Assembly: GCA_944323775.1 (NCBI GenBank)
Contig: CALUTT010000023.1
Span: 62,001 to 126,000, forward strand
From: an uncultured Bacteroidales bacterium
GTDB taxonomy: Bacteria; Bacteroidota; Bacteroidia; Bacteroidales; UBA932
Length of the DNA: 64,000 nt
Direction of reading: 5' to 3'
Positions 51,553-61,336 of this stretch are shown piece after piece; the first letter of the stretch is position 1, and the number at the start of each line of letters is the position of its first letter. Both the position numbers and the translations under genes were made by a program. The notes under the pieces were generated by a model. The model did no database searches. It was not told the origin of the DNA and saw only the letters and a program-made list of their open reading frames with translations.

Positions 51553-53928
51553 CTAGAACACTTCATCTACCGTCTCCTTGTAGTCGTCGATTCTCGGAGC
51601 GGGAGCGTCGTCACGGGGAGCGGAATTCCTGCGGGGACGGTCATCCCTGCGGTCTCTGCGGTCCCCTCTGTCCGCACCACGGCGGTCAGACGGTCTCCTT
51701 TCTCCTCTCTCGCCGCCTCTGCGGTCAGATCCGCCCCTGCGGTCTCCCCTGTCGGGACGGGGCCTGCGCTCAGGCTCCACGTATCCTTCAGGCTTCTCTG
51801 TCAGAGCCCTCATTGAAAGGCGCATCTTGCCTGTCTTCTGGTCGATCTCGAGAAGCTTGACGTCGATTTCATCACCGACCTTGAGGACATCCTCGACATT
51901 CTCGGTCTTGGTCCAGGCAATCTCGGAAACGTGCAGGAGGCCTTCCTTGCCGGGAAGAATCTCTACAAACGCACCGAAATCAAGTATGGAAACGACCTTT
52001 CCGTGGTAAACCTTGCCTACCTCAGGCACGGCGCATATACCCTTGATCCAGTCGATGGCTTTCTGCATGTTCTCCTTGTTGGCAGATGCAATGTCAACGA
52101 CACCTTCGGTAATGTTCGTTCCGGGAACAGGTACTTCTTCGATTGTAATCGTGGTTCCGGTCTCCTTCTGGATCTTCTGGATGACTTCTCCGCCCTTGCC
52201 GATAATCGCACCGATAAACTCTGAGGCGACTCTGAGCTGCTCGATACGGGGAACAAAAGGCTTGTAATCCTCGCGAGGCTCGCTGATGGTCTTCATCATC
52301 TCGCCCATTATGTGCATACGGCCGCGGCGCGCCTGCTCGAGAGCCTTTTCAAGCACATCGTAGGACAGGCCGTCAACCTTGATATCCATCTGGGTGGCGG
52401 TAATGCCGTCTGCGGTTCCAGTCACCTTGAAGTCCATGTCACCGAGGTGGTCCTCGTCACCGAGGATATCCGTAAGAATCGCATAACGCTCATTGGGGCG
52501 GGTCTCGTCAGTAATAAGACCCATTGCGACTCCGGCAACAGGCTTCTTGATCTTGACACCGGCATCCATGAGCGCAAGGCAACCGCCGCACACTGAAGCC
52601 ATGGATGAAGATCCGTTGGACTCGAGGATATCAGAAACGACACGCACGGCATACGGATTCTCAGGAGCAAGAGGGACAACAGGCTTGAGAGCCCTCAGGG
52701 CAAGGTTGCCGTGTCCGATCTCGCGGCGTCCCACACCGCGCTGAGCCTTCGCCTCTCCTGTTGCAAAGGGAGGGAAATTATAATGGAGTACAAACTGCTG
52801 GTCATCCTGGATGAGGACCTCGTCGGTCTCCTTCATGTCCATCTTGGTACCGAGGGTGACGGTGGCAAGGCTCTGGGTTTCACCGCGGGTGAAAATGGCG
52901 GAGCCGTGAGCGCAGGGGAGATATCCCACCTCGCACCAGATCGGGCGCACCTCATCGCAGACACGGCCGTCGAGACGGATTCCTTCGTCAAGGATCATGT
53001 TGCGCATGGCCTCTTTTTCCTCGGCGTGATAGTATCTTTCCACAAGCGGGGTCTTCTCCTCAAGCTCTTCCTCGGGAATGGTTGCAAGGAATTCCTCCTT
53101 TATTGCCTTGAAGCCCTCCTCTCTCTCCTTCTTGGGCTTTGCGGACTTTGCAAGGGCGTAGCACTTGTCATAGCAGAATTCGTGCACGGCCTTCTTGAGT
53201 TCCTCGTCCTCGACATCATGAGGATAGTCACGCTTGTTGACATCAGTTCCAAGCTCATGCATGAGCTCCTTCTGAACGCGGCAGTGCCTCTTAATCTCCT
53301 CATGGGCGAACTTTATGGCCTCGAGCATGTCATGCTCGCTGACTTCGTTCATCTCGCCCTCCACCATCATGATGTTCTCTTCAGTGGCGGCAACCATCAG
53401 GTCGAGATCGGCGTCCTTCATCTGTGAGAAGTTGGGATTGATGACGAATTCGCCACCTATCCTGCAGACACGCACCTCTGAAATCGGGCCGCCGAACGGA
53501 AGGTCCGAAGTTGCAAGCGCACATGAGGCGGCAAGTCCGGCAAGAGCGTCGGGCTGGATATCCTTCTCGGCTGAAATCAGTGTCACATTCACGAAAACCT
53601 CAAGGTGGAAGTCATCCGGCCAGAGAGGACGTATGGGCCTGTCGATAAGGCGTGAAATAAGAATCTCATAATCGCTGGACTTGCCTTCCCTCTTCATGAA
53701 TCCTCCGGGGAAGCGTCCCGCTGCATAGAATTTCTCCTTATAGTCTACGGTCAGAGGCATGAAATCAGTGCCTTCCTTGACCTCGTCAGCCGCAGTCACA
53801 GTGGCAAGGAGCATGGTGCCACCCATCTTCACTACGGCAGAACCGGCAGCCTGCTTGGCGAGTTTTCCGGTTTCAATTTCGATTACGCGGCCATCCGCGA
53901 GTTCAATCTTTTTGTTGATGATGTTCAT
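51553..53928 (-). CDS. pnp: Polynucleotide phosphorylase
   Basis: A 791-residue protein with two RNase PH domains ([26 protein letters not shown] near 60-80, [22 protein letters not shown] near 490), then KH ([20 protein letters not shown]) and S1 ([26 protein letters not shown]) domains. It degrades RNA by phosphorolysis. After the S1 domain comes a tail of about 70 residues rich in Arg, Asp and Gly ([24 protein letters not shown]), probably disordered and RNA-binding. The start at 53928 ([10 protein letters not shown]) matches the family N-terminus; an upstream ATG is rejected. rpsO lies upstream, the conserved rpsO-pnp order. Confidence 0.95.
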   Translation of the reverse strand: MNIINKKIELADGRVIEIETGKLAKQAAGSAVVKMGGTMLLATVTAADEVKEGTDFMPLTVDYKEKFYAAGRFPGGFMKREGKSSDYEILISRLIDRPIRPLWPDDFHLEVFVNVTLISAEKDIQPDALAGLAASCALATSDLPFGGPISEVRVCRIGGEFVINPNFSQMKDADLDLMVAATEENIMMVEGEMNEVSEHDMLEAIKFAHEEIKRHCRVQKELMHELGTDVNKRDYPHDVEDEELKKAVHEFCYDKCYALAKSAKPKKEREEGFKAIKEEFLATIPEEELEEKTPLVERYYHAEEKEAMRNMILDEGIRLDGRVCDEVRPIWCEVGYLPCAHGSAIFTRGETQSLATVTLGTKMDMKETDEVLIQDDQQFVLHYNFPPFATGEAKAQRGVGRREIGHGNLALRALKPVVPLAPENPYAVRVVSDILESNGSSSMASVCGGCLALMDAGVKIKKPVAGVAMGLITDETRPNERYAILTDILGDEDHLGDMDFKVTGTADGITATQMDIKVDGLSYDVLEKALEQARRGRMHIMGEMMKTISEPREDYKPFVPRIEQLRVASEFIGAIIGKGGEVIQKIQKETGTTITIEEVPVPGTNITEGVVDIASANKENMQKAIDWIKGICAVPEVGKVYHGKVVSILDFGAFVEILPGKEGLLHVSEIAWTKTENVEDVLKVGDEIDVKLLEIDQKTGKMRLSMRALTEKPEGYVEPERRPRPDRGDRRGGSDRRGGERGERRPSDRRGADRGDRRDRRDDRPRRNSAPRDDAPAPRIDDYKETVDEVF

Positions 53929-53983
53929 TACTGTTTTCTCTTTCGTCTGTTTTCGTCTATCGTATATCTGTGAAATTCCATTC

Positions 53984-54016
53984 AAAAAGGGATGGCTTCC
54001 CTAAGAAACCATCCCT
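53984..54016 (-). terminator. Terminator between rpsO and pnp
   Basis: On the minus strand AGGGATGG and CCATCCCT (8 bp) frame a 13-nt loop, followed by TTTTTG. It lies 18 nt after the rpsO stop, so pnp may depend on read-through, as in E. coli where a terminator also separates them. Confidence 0.7.
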
Positions 54017-54033
54017 GGATCTTCCTATATCGA

Positions 54034-54309
54034 CTATCGGCGGAGACCGAGCTCCTTGACGATATTCCTGTATCTCTCAATGTCCATCTTCTGGAGGTAG
54101 TCCAGAATCTGGCGTCTCTTGCCGACCAGACGGAGAAGTGAACGGCGTGTAACAACGTCCTTCTTGTTCTTCTTCACATGCTCGGTGAGGTGAGCGATAC
54201 GGTAGGAAAATAAAGCAACTTGACTCTCTGGAGAGCCGGTGTCTCTATTGGACTTCCCGTACTTCGCGAAAATCTCTTGCTTCTTCTCAGGCATCAAATA
54301 TTCAGCCAT
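54034..54309 (-). CDS. rpsO: 30S ribosomal protein S15
   Basis: A 91-residue protein matching S15: [56 protein letters not shown] in pieces, with the conserved DTGSPExQ and RRxLLxxxxxRRxLLxYL motifs. S15 binds 16S rRNA helix 22 in early 30S assembly. It has its own promoter and precedes pnp. Confidence 0.97.
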   Translation of the reverse strand: MAEYLMPEKKQEIFAKYGKSNRDTGSPESQVALFSYRIAHLTEHVKKNKKDVVTRRSLLRLVGKRRQILDYLQKMDIERYRNIVKELGLRR

Positions 54310-54345
54310 CTTAGCAAAAAATTAAATTTAACGTAATAACTGCCC

Positions 54346-54365
54346 CGTTTTCCATAAAAAACGGA
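54346..54365 (-). promoter_or_regulatory. Hairpin in the rpsO leader
   Basis: CCGTTTT and AAAACGG (7 bp) frame a 6-nt loop inside the 60-70 nt leader, upstream of the ATG. In E. coli S15 represses its own mRNA through a leader structure; whether this hairpin does so is inference. Confidence 0.3.
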
Positions 54366-54375
54366 AAATGGAGCG

Positions 54376-54406
54376 CAAATTTACACAATTTCCAGCTCTT
54401 TCCAAA
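54376..54406 (-). promoter_or_regulatory. Promoter of rpsO
   Basis: Minus-strand TTTG (54406-54403), 19 nt, TAAATTTG (54383-54376): a full consensus match. Predicted leader about 60 nt. Confidence 0.8.
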
Positions 54407-54433
54407 TTATTTTGCCGCTTATCGTCCTGCAAA

Positions 54434-55144
54434 TCAGAATTTCAGCGCCAGACCCAAACCATACCTCTGCACTCCGAAGCTGATTTCCGGTGAAAAGCCG
54501 CCGGCAAGATTCCGGCGGGAATTGTGCTCCTGCACGACATCGTCCAGTTTGACATTGCCACATACATGCAGCGGCACTCCTACAGCAATCAGCACTCCGC
54601 CCGCTATCAGATACGGAGCGGCATCCCCCGGCGAGAGAAGCATGCTCAGCCCGCCGCCGGCAAACGTCGCGCCGATTACCCACATGGTCATCCCGGCGAG
54701 TTTCATGTTGACGCCAGTACGCCACTGCCTGTAGAGGTCCGGGTCCAGCACCGCCCCAGCATTGACATGGGCGTCCTTAATGAACAGAGCTGACCCGTTG
54801 CGGTAGACCGGGCCGCTGGGATATTCGTAATAGTACGACAGGTCGGCACCATGGCCGCCTACCTGTCCGCGCAGTCTCCTGACCATTCCGGAGTTGTTGT
54901 CCTCGACGTCATACGTCTCGACTTCCCCGTTCTGATACTCTACCCTGCTGACGTCTGAAAGAGGGATGCGATAGTTAGGGCCTTCGGCATTTCCCCATTT
55001 CTTGTAAAGAAGATCGTCAGGACCGACCTCGACGACCTTGGCGGCTATCCTCTCGCCTTGAGAGGTGACGATATAGTCCTGCGCATTTGCAGAAAGGCAA
55101 AAGCCGGCCACTGCAAGCACTGCAGCCAGAAATCTCACGTTCAT
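54434..55144 (-). CDS. Secreted protein with two hydrophobic segments, unknown function
   Basis: A 236-residue protein with a signal peptide (cleavage near SANAQ, residue 22). Residues 22-75 resemble the short domain of many Bacteroidota exported proteins, with DYIVTSQGERIAAKVVEVGPDDLLYKKWGNAEGPNYRIPLSDVSRVEYQNGE in pieces. Residues about 145-195 hold two glycine-rich hydrophobic stretches that could be membrane helices, and the C-terminus ends in a strand (RYGLGLALKF). The family is not recognised. It is the last gene of a minus-strand run that includes the nitroreductase, glycosyltransferase and EF-hand protein genes. Confidence 0.6.
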   Translation of the reverse strand: MNVRFLAAVLAVAGFCLSANAQDYIVTSQGERIAAKVVEVGPDDLLYKKWGNAEGPNYRIPLSDVSRVEYQNGEVETYDVEDNNSGMVRRLRGQVGGHGADLSYYYEYPSGPVYRNGSALFIKDAHVNAGAVLDPDLYRQWRTGVNMKLAGMTMWVIGATFAGGGLSMLLSPGDAAPYLIAGGVLIAVGVPLHVCGNVKLDDVVQEHNSRRNLAGGFSPEISFGVQRYGLGLALKF

Positions 55145-55168
55145 ACCGTATATGTTTTTAAAGTCCTG

Positions 55169-55744
55169 CTACCACTTGTTGATGTGAATCTTTGCAGGAT
55201 TCCACTTGTCCTTCGGCTTCTCGCTTCCGGACGGAAATCCGATGGATACCACGCAGAGGGGCATCACGCCGTCAGGTATGCCCAGCGTCTGCCGCACGGC
55301 GGCGCTTCTCTCTTCATCCGAAGCCGCCGTCCATACAGCGCCGAGTCCCAGAGCCTCGGCAGCAAGCAGGAGATTCTCGGTAGCCGCCGAAGCGTCCTGC
55401 TCCCAGAATCCGTTCCGGACAGAAGTCCCGTCGGCAAGGACGGTCTCCGTCTCCGCGCACACGACTATGGCCAGCGGAGCATGCGCCAGCATCTTTGCAT
55501 ATCTCAGACGCGAGGCCAGTGTGTCAAGCAGGCTCCTGTCATCCACAACAATGAAAGACCACGGCTGCCGGTTCTTGGCCGAAGGGGCGGCCATTGCAGC
55601 CCTCAGAAGACTTTCGACCATTTCGGCAGGAACCGCACGGTCCAGATATGATCTTACACTTTTTCTCGAAGCGATATTCTCGAGCACGGCACGTGCCCTT
55701 GTGGAGGCGCTCATGACGCCATCATCCGGTACTCCAACTGACAT
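55169..55744 (-). CDS. Nitroreductase family protein
   Basis: About 191 residues of the FMN-dependent nitroreductase fold: IASRKSVRSYLDRAVPAEMVESLLRAAMAAPSAKNRQPWSF in pieces near the N-terminus, and AAEALGLGAVWTAA near residue 135. They reduce quinones, nitro compounds or other substrates using NAD(P)H. The start is listed at 55744; 55714 is also possible. It starts 13 nt after the glycosyltransferase gene and probably shares its transcript. Confidence 0.85.
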   Translation of the reverse strand: MSVGVPDDGVMSASTRARAVLENIASRKSVRSYLDRAVPAEMVESLLRAAMAAPSAKNRQPWSFIVVDDRSLLDTLASRLRYAKMLAHAPLAIVVCAETETVLADGTSVRNGFWEQDASAATENLLLAAEALGLGAVWTAASDEERSAAVRQTLGIPDGVMPLCVVSIGFPSGSEKPKDKWNPAKIHINKW

Positions 55745-55757
55745 AGGCAGAATAAAA

Positions 55758-56963
55758 TTACATTTTCTCAATCAAAGGAAGGCCCCAGCTCTTGAGAAGC
55801 ACGTTATAACGGTCAAGGACCTCCCCTACGCAGTCTTCCCATGAACGGACCAGTGTCTTGGAAGCCTGAAGCCCGACACGGCGGACTCTGTCTGGATCCG
55901 CTATCAGTTCCCGCAAAAGACGGGCCAGGCAGTCCGGATCGTTGTCGACAAGAAATCCGTTGCGTCCGTCATCTATTATCGTGGAAGCGGTGGCGCCGCG
56001 GGCCATCACCGAAGGGCTGTGCAACGCGGCCGCCTCTCTTACCACTAGCGGCGCATTGTCATACAGGGAAGGGAACAGGAAAAGATCCGAAGCCGCATAG
56101 TAGTCGGTCAGACGCGCCCTGTCGGTTATCGTCCCGAGGAACGTCACCTTGGAATCGAGTCCACGCTCGGATACGAGCTCCTTCATCGCACTGGCGGCAT
56201 ATCCGTTGCCCGCGAAGAACATTCTGAACTGGACATCGGGAATCTTCGCCAGCGCCTCGATTATCAGTCTGGGGTTCTTCTCCCAGATGTGCTGTCCGAC
56301 AAAAAGCAGCACGAATTCACCGGGGGCTATGCCAAGACGGTTTCTCGCATCCACGAAAAACTTCTCAGGATAGTCCGCGACAAGGTCAGAGCCATTGTCC
56401 ATCACCTCCACCTCGCCTTTATATCCGTATTCCCTGATCACGTCGATTACAGACTCCTGAGGCACCCACACGAGGTCCGCCCTCTCATAGAACTCGACTA
56501 TCAGTTTCACTACAGCCTTTACCGCAGCTTCAGGCAGCACGCGGGCGAAATCGTCCCTGTACTTGGAATGGAACGTCGCCACGAGCGGGATCCTCCTGTT
56601 GCGGGCGATCCTCATTGCCGCCAGCCCGGAAGTGAACGGGCAGTGCGCATGGACTATCTTGAATTCTATCTTGGACACTCTAGCAAGAAACGAAGGATCT
56701 ATCTCCGCGATACCCGTAACATAAGGATGCCTGAACGGGACAGGCACGGAAAAATAGTCAAGCACCTTGTACGGCAGGGAAGCATAGTCCGCTCCCGGCA
56801 CATTCGGAGTTACGACAAACGTCCCCCCGACCTTTTTCTGCATCCAGTAGGCATAATTCTGCATGCATACCGAGACGCCGTCCATCACTGGCGGAAAACA
56901 GTCACAGAAAAGACCCACGTTGGCAGGACGGGAAGAAGAGGCAAACAAAGTTTCCAGATCCAT
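55758..56963 (-). CDS. GT4 family glycosyltransferase
   Basis: A 401-residue GT-B fold glycosyltransferase: VGLFCDCFPPVMDGVSVCMQN at the start, KIVHAHCPFTSGLAAMRIARNRRIPLVATFHSKYR in pieces, LLFVGQHIWEKNPRLIIEALAKI, and LFLFPSLYDNAPLVVREAAALHSPSVM as the EX7E-type nucleotide-sugar motif (with substitutions). It resembles diacylglycerol or polyisoprenoid-sugar glucosyl/mannosyltransferases; the exact acceptor is unknown. It lies between the EF-hand membrane protein gene (7 nt gap) and the nitroreductase gene. Confidence 0.88.
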   Translation of the reverse strand: MDLETLFASSSRPANVGLFCDCFPPVMDGVSVCMQNYAYWMQKKVGGTFVVTPNVPGADYASLPYKVLDYFSVPVPFRHPYVTGIAEIDPSFLARVSKIEFKIVHAHCPFTSGLAAMRIARNRRIPLVATFHSKYRDDFARVLPEAAVKAVVKLIVEFYERADLVWVPQESVIDVIREYGYKGEVEVMDNGSDLVADYPEKFFVDARNRLGIAPGEFVLLFVGQHIWEKNPRLIIEALAKIPDVQFRMFFAGNGYAASAMKELVSERGLDSKVTFLGTITDRARLTDYYAASDLFLFPSLYDNAPLVVREAAALHSPSVMARGATASTIIDDGRNGFLVDNDPDCLARLLRELIADPDRVRRVGLQASKTLVRSWEDCVGEVLDRYNVLLKSWGLPLIEKM

Positions 56964-56970
56964 GGCAGTT

Positions 56971-59094
56971 CTATTGTAAGGTTATGCGTCCCAAGCCCAG
57001 ATCTATTGTTCCGGTAAAATGCAGTACCGCAAGAACAACGGCGGCTGTGATGACGGCGGCAACAAGCCATTTCCACCACGCACCGCCCTTGAGGGCATTC
57101 GGATCGGCAAGATGCAGTCTTGGGTATGAAGCGACACTCGTCAGTTTCGCGCCGAACACGGTATTGACGAGTACGCGGGAATTGATGGCCCATCCGTTGG
57201 CATTGAGTACCGGCCCGAGGTTTCTCTTGCGCAGCCTGCTCCATGCGATTATGCAGGACGGGCCCGAAATGACGAGCATGACTGCGGCTACGGCCAGCAG
57301 CAGCTGCCACCACGGTGTAGCGGCTATCCCTGCCGCGAGTTTGGTCAGGAACGATCCGATATATCCCAGGGCAAGGCCGAGAGCTGCGAAGATTCCGGCA
57401 AACTTGGCAATGTCGAAAGTCTGTTTCCCGGACTGCGTGGAGGCATCGGTCCCGGGCTTCACGGCTGCAGACGCCTTGCCCTGCAGATCGGCGGCGATTT
57501 TCGAGTCCTTGTCGGAGGCAGACTTGCTGATAAGCCCCACGCAGAAATCCCAGAACTTGCGGTACGGCGTCCAGAACGCCTGGCGTACGCTTACGGGATT
57601 GTCCACGACTTTCGTGACTGTGGCATCCCAGTCGTTTCCGTCCCTGTCGTAGAACACGCCGTTCTTTCCTGCACGCAGATCGGAAATATCGCCCTCCGTC
57701 ATCACAGCGACGATGTCCATGCTCCGTCCCAAAGGCTTGGAGACACACTTGCAGTAAATCAGGAACATCCCGCTGAGTTTTGCCATTTCGGCATGGCCGG
57801 CCATGTCATTGACACGGATGCACAGGTCGCAGCAGCGCTGGTCAATATAGAGTCTTCCGGCCTCGAAGATGGCCCTTCTGCCGTCAGATCTCGCATAGAA
57901 ATCACTGAAAATAAGATAATTGTCGAGCAGCCTGGCATAATCCCTATAGAAAAGCATCAGCTTCCTGACGTCATCGATGGAATTGGATTCCTGCTCCAGC
58001 TCCAGGTCCCTGGCCACCAGACCGAGCAGATACTGTTTCTTGTCCGATGCGATTATCGCCTTTACCGTCCCGGCCCCGAGAGGCTCGACCACGGAGCCTT
58101 TCCTGGCCCCGAGCCACTCGGAATACGGCACGAACATGGCCAGGACCTCCTTCCACTGTGACTCGGTGATTCCGCCCTCACACTCAAGGCACTTGTCGAA
58201 CACCAGGGTGCGCACCCGGCAGAAAGCATCATTCCAGAACGGATTGATACCATCGAACGGAAGGACCCGGTCTGCGCGAGGATGGGCGATAGGGCATGAC
58301 TGGATATCGTCTATGGCAGACACACGGACGTCGACAGCGGCAGCGGCCGCACTGTCATATTCCAGAAGCCGGCACCTCTTGAAGTAGTCCTCAACTTTAC
58401 CACGGACTGCCTCGACCGCATCCAGCGCAGCAGCAGTGCCGTCACCGAACGGGAAAATCCTGCTGCGGCCAGCCTCTCCGCGCGAAAGCCAGGAGTCATA
58501 GTCCGAGCAGGCGGAGTAGAACTCCTCAACGAGAGGAGCCGTGACTCCAGCCTTCCCGCTTCTGTCCACGGCAGAGCCTACAGTACGCATGCACGCCTCA
58601 ATCGCAAGCCTGCCGTCGGGATCCTCGCTGCTCTCGGGTATTATTACCCCGTCTCCGTTGAACAATGTGTTCCTGAATATGGCCTCACTGTCGGAAGCGT
58701 TTTCAAGACTTATGGTTTCCGACCGGATTCCGAGGTTCCCGAGAATCCGGACTGCGGAATCATGGAGCCTTTTCCCCTCCGGATCGGAGCAGTCGAAATT
58801 GTCGAGCCTGAGCTCGCTCCCGCCCCTGAATATGCTGTCCTTGTCCTTGATGACCGAGCACAGCCAGCGTGCCGCCGCCACCATCTCACGGACCTTGATC
58901 TTTCCGTCCCTGTCAGTATCGATGAGGGCCAGTGTATGCTTGTCCATCTCAAGATCCGACACGGGACAGCTCAGGACAGTCCAGCATTTCTGGTCCAGTT
59001 CCCCAAGGCGCATCAAGTCCGCTCCGGTGTCAACCTTGACCCTGATCGCACCGCCTAGAGAGCAGTATTTCCATTTGGAAGAGGCACCTTTCAT
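56971..59094 (-). CDS. Large EF-hand membrane protein, unknown function
   Basis: A 707-residue protein without a signal peptide. Residues 59-70 (DTDRDGKIKVRE) match a full EF-hand calcium loop. The central 450 residues are mainly helical and unrecognised; a segment with RRAIFEAGRLYIDQRCCDLCIRV in pieces and the CRVRTLVFDKCLEC region hold several Cys. The C-terminal 170 residues contain about three membrane helices (near 565-585, 590-615, 675-695). The protein is probably cytoplasmic with a membrane anchor, and calcium- or divalent-ion-linked. It heads the run with the glycosyltransferase, nitroreductase and a secreted protein, all on the minus strand with short gaps. Confidence 0.7.
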   Translation of the reverse strand: MKGASSKWKYCSLGGAIRVKVDTGADLMRLGELDQKCWTVLSCPVSDLEMDKHTLALIDTDRDGKIKVREMVAAARWLCSVIKDKDSIFRGGSELRLDNFDCSDPEGKRLHDSAVRILGNLGIRSETISLENASDSEAIFRNTLFNGDGVIIPESSEDPDGRLAIEACMRTVGSAVDRSGKAGVTAPLVEEFYSACSDYDSWLSRGEAGRSRIFPFGDGTAAALDAVEAVRGKVEDYFKRCRLLEYDSAAAAAVDVRVSAIDDIQSCPIAHPRADRVLPFDGINPFWNDAFCRVRTLVFDKCLECEGGITESQWKEVLAMFVPYSEWLGARKGSVVEPLGAGTVKAIIASDKKQYLLGLVARDLELEQESNSIDDVRKLMLFYRDYARLLDNYLIFSDFYARSDGRRAIFEAGRLYIDQRCCDLCIRVNDMAGHAEMAKLSGMFLIYCKCVSKPLGRSMDIVAVMTEGDISDLRAGKNGVFYDRDGNDWDATVTKVVDNPVSVRQAFWTPYRKFWDFCVGLISKSASDKDSKIAADLQGKASAAVKPGTDASTQSGKQTFDIAKFAGIFAALGLALGYIGSFLTKLAAGIAATPWWQLLLAVAAVMLVISGPSCIIAWSRLRKRNLGPVLNANGWAINSRVLVNTVFGAKLTSVASYPRLHLADPNALKGGAWWKWLVAAVITAAVVLAVLHFTGTIDLGLGRITLQ

Positions 59095-59167
59095 AACAGT
59101 GTTTTATGGCCCTAAGTTACATTAATTTTTTATATTCTTATCTTCTTGCTAAATTCGCACATATGAA

Positions 59168-59671
59168 ATGGCATTCCGCATGGATACTTTTCTGGCAATA
59201 GTCGCCGTCCTGCTGGGAGCGGCCGGAATTCTCGGCAGCTTTCTTCCTGTCCTTCCCGGGCCGCCGCTGAGCTGGCTCGGAATGCTTGTCGCTTACTTCA
59301 GAGGAGGGACAGACTCTTCAGGAGATCCTATGGGCACCGGATTTCTGCTCGTCTGGCTGGGCATCACAGTCGCCGTCACCGTCCTTGACTACGTCGTCCC
59401 GGCATGGTTCACCAAACTCGGCGGAGGCAGCAAATATGCGGGCTGGGGAGCGACGGCCGGGCTGCTTGCCGGCCTTCTTCTGCCGCTTCCGGCAGGGATG
59501 ATAGGCATGTCCATAGCAGGCGCCTTCATTGCAGAACTGCTGTTTGCCCGCAAGAGCGCCGGAGAGTCTATCAAGGCCTCGCTCGGAGCTTTCGCAGGGT
59601 TCCTCTTCGGGACAGGAATCAAGCTGGCAGGTTCAGCCGCCATGCTCTACTATATCATAGTATACATTTAA
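59168..59671 (+). CDS. DUF456 family membrane protein
   Basis: A 167-residue protein with about four membrane helices and the DUF456 pattern: ILGSFLPVLPGPPLSWLGMLVAYF near the start (the PVLPGPP signature), LDYVVPAWFTKLGGGSKYAGWGATAGLLAGL and AGESIKASLGAFAGFLFGTGIK. The family has no established function. Starts at 59168 and 59180 are both possible. It is followed by an M28 peptidase gene 23 nt downstream. Confidence 0.85.
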   Translation: MAFRMDTFLAIVAVLLGAAGILGSFLPVLPGPPLSWLGMLVAYFRGGTDSSGDPMGTGFLLVWLGITVAVTVLDYVVPAWFTKLGGGSKYAGWGATAGLLAGLLLPLPAGMIGMSIAGAFIAELLFARKSAGESIKASLGAFAGFLFGTGIKLAGSAAMLYYIIVYI

Positions 59672-59694
59672 CTCACAGTTTACCATCCTTCACT

Positions 59695-61314
59695 ATGAAG
59701 AAAATCCGTCTGACAATACTTACCGCTTTTCTGCTCGCAGGCCTGGCACTCGCGTTCTGCACATGGAGGCTGCCGTCACCCGCAGCAGGAGATTTTGACG
59801 CCGGACGCGTCATGCAGGACATCAGCGTCATTTCAAGGGAGCACCATTCGGTAATCCATGGCGACGCGAGACTTGGAGTCAGGGACTACCTGACGGAAAG
59901 GCTGCGTTCCCTGGGGGCCGAACCTCGTCTGCTGGACTATCCGGGACTGGAAGCCAGAGGATACGAATTCGACGCTTCATGCATAGTTGCGGACTTTCCT
60001 CCACTCGCGGCCGGGGCCGACACCACATGGCTGGTCATGGTTGCACACTATGACTCGCGCTACCCATGGGTGCCGGTCAAGGACACTGTCTGCTCATATG
60101 GAGCTGCCGACGACGGTTATGGACTTGGAGTCATACTCGAGTGCACCAGAGTTGCGCTGGAAAGCAGGGACAGCTGGAAACAGGGGCTCAGGATTCTGTT
60201 CACCGATGCTGAAGAAGTAGGGATGGCCGGAATGAAGGCCGTCTACGCCGACAGGAAAGACCTTTTTGACAACGCCGGGCTCGTGATCAATGTCGAGGCA
60301 AGGGGACCGTTCGGGCCGGCCCTTCTGTTCGAGTCATCCGGGGACGATGCCGGAATCATGGACCTGTATGCATCATCATCCCGCCCTTTCACGTACTCTC
60401 TGACCAATGTCGTCTACGGAATGATGCCGAACTTCACCGACTTCACGGTCGTGAAAGACTCCATCCCGGGAATGAACTTCTCGACCGTGGCCGATGTGAA
60501 CCATTACCACACTGACCTGGACAATTTCGACGCGGCCGACAAGGAGTCAATCAGCCACTACGGCTCGCAGATAGTCCCGGTCATGAAGGAATACCTGTGC
60601 TCGGACAAATACTCTGACCGGGACGTCCTGCGGGGAGAGAACGAGCGTGTCTTCTTCACCATACCCATGGCCGGCCTGCTCGTATTCTCAAGGACAGGAT
60701 ACCTGATACTCAACATTGCCGTTCTTGCCGTATTCCTGCTGCTTGTAATACTTAATCTCAAGAACCTCAAGGGCATATGGGGCCACTGCCTGTCCGTGCT
60801 CGGGACCGCAGTGACAGCTCTTGCCGCCGGAATCGCGGTAACATGGATATGCTGCCTGCTGACAGGTGCACAGTTCAAGCCTTTCGGCATCATTACAGGA
60901 ATCGGGTTCGACAACACCGTCATGGCACTGGCAAGCCTTGTCCTTTTCGTGCTCATCGCCAGGTCATTCCTGATAAAAGGAGACACGGGGCTGAGGATAT
61001 TCGCATCGATGACAGTACTTGCCGTGCTGAGCATACTGATGCTCGCGCTGACCGGAGAGAACTTCTTCTTCCTCATTCCGCTCGCATCGGCAGCCGTGTC
61101 GGTACTGCTTTGGCAGCTGTGTTCCACACGGATTCTGCTGCTGCCGGGGATACTGCTCATTGTCGTGCACGGAGCGTCCTTCCTCCATACACTGGCTATG
61201 GCTCTGACCATAGGGGCCTTCGGCATCGTGCTGATGATCGCAGCACTCGACATGCTTGTACTCGTTGCCCTGTGCGACTGCTTCATGAAGGACAGGCAGG
61301 GAAATGGAAAATAG
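59695..61314 (+). CDS. M28 family zinc peptidase with membrane C-terminus
   Basis: A 539-residue protein. An N-terminal hydrophobic helix (residues 6-22) serves as signal or anchor. Residues about 35-300 are an M28 aminopeptidase-like domain with zinc ligands visible in VMVAHYD (H118, D120), GAADDGYGLG (D139), TDAEEVG (E173, E174) and DVNHYHTDLDN. The C-terminal 230 residues hold about six to seven membrane helices. It could trim peptides at the periplasmic face of the inner membrane. The start at 59695 gives a normal MKKIRLTIL signal; longer in-frame starts would lie in the DUF456 gene. Confidence 0.88.
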   Translation: MKKIRLTILTAFLLAGLALAFCTWRLPSPAAGDFDAGRVMQDISVISREHHSVIHGDARLGVRDYLTERLRSLGAEPRLLDYPGLEARGYEFDASCIVADFPPLAAGADTTWLVMVAHYDSRYPWVPVKDTVCSYGAADDGYGLGVILECTRVALESRDSWKQGLRILFTDAEEVGMAGMKAVYADRKDLFDNAGLVINVEARGPFGPALLFESSGDDAGIMDLYASSSRPFTYSLTNVVYGMMPNFTDFTVVKDSIPGMNFSTVADVNHYHTDLDNFDAADKESISHYGSQIVPVMKEYLCSDKYSDRDVLRGENERVFFTIPMAGLLVFSRTGYLILNIAVLAVFLLLVILNLKNLKGIWGHCLSVLGTAVTALAAGIAVTWICCLLTGAQFKPFGIITGIGFDNTVMALASLVLFVLIARSFLIKGDTGLRIFASMTVLAVLSILMLALTGENFFFLIPLASAAVSVLLWQLCSTRILLLPGILLIVVHGASFLHTLAMALTIGAFGIVLMIAALDMLVLVALCDCFMKDRQGNGK

Positions 61315-61336
61315 TCAAATCAAAACAATACCCGAA

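Noticed and set aside
52711..53427. 238-residue plus-strand ORF inside pnp
   Set aside because: Leu/Val-rich antisense translation of the PNPase core; no independent promoter or homology signal.
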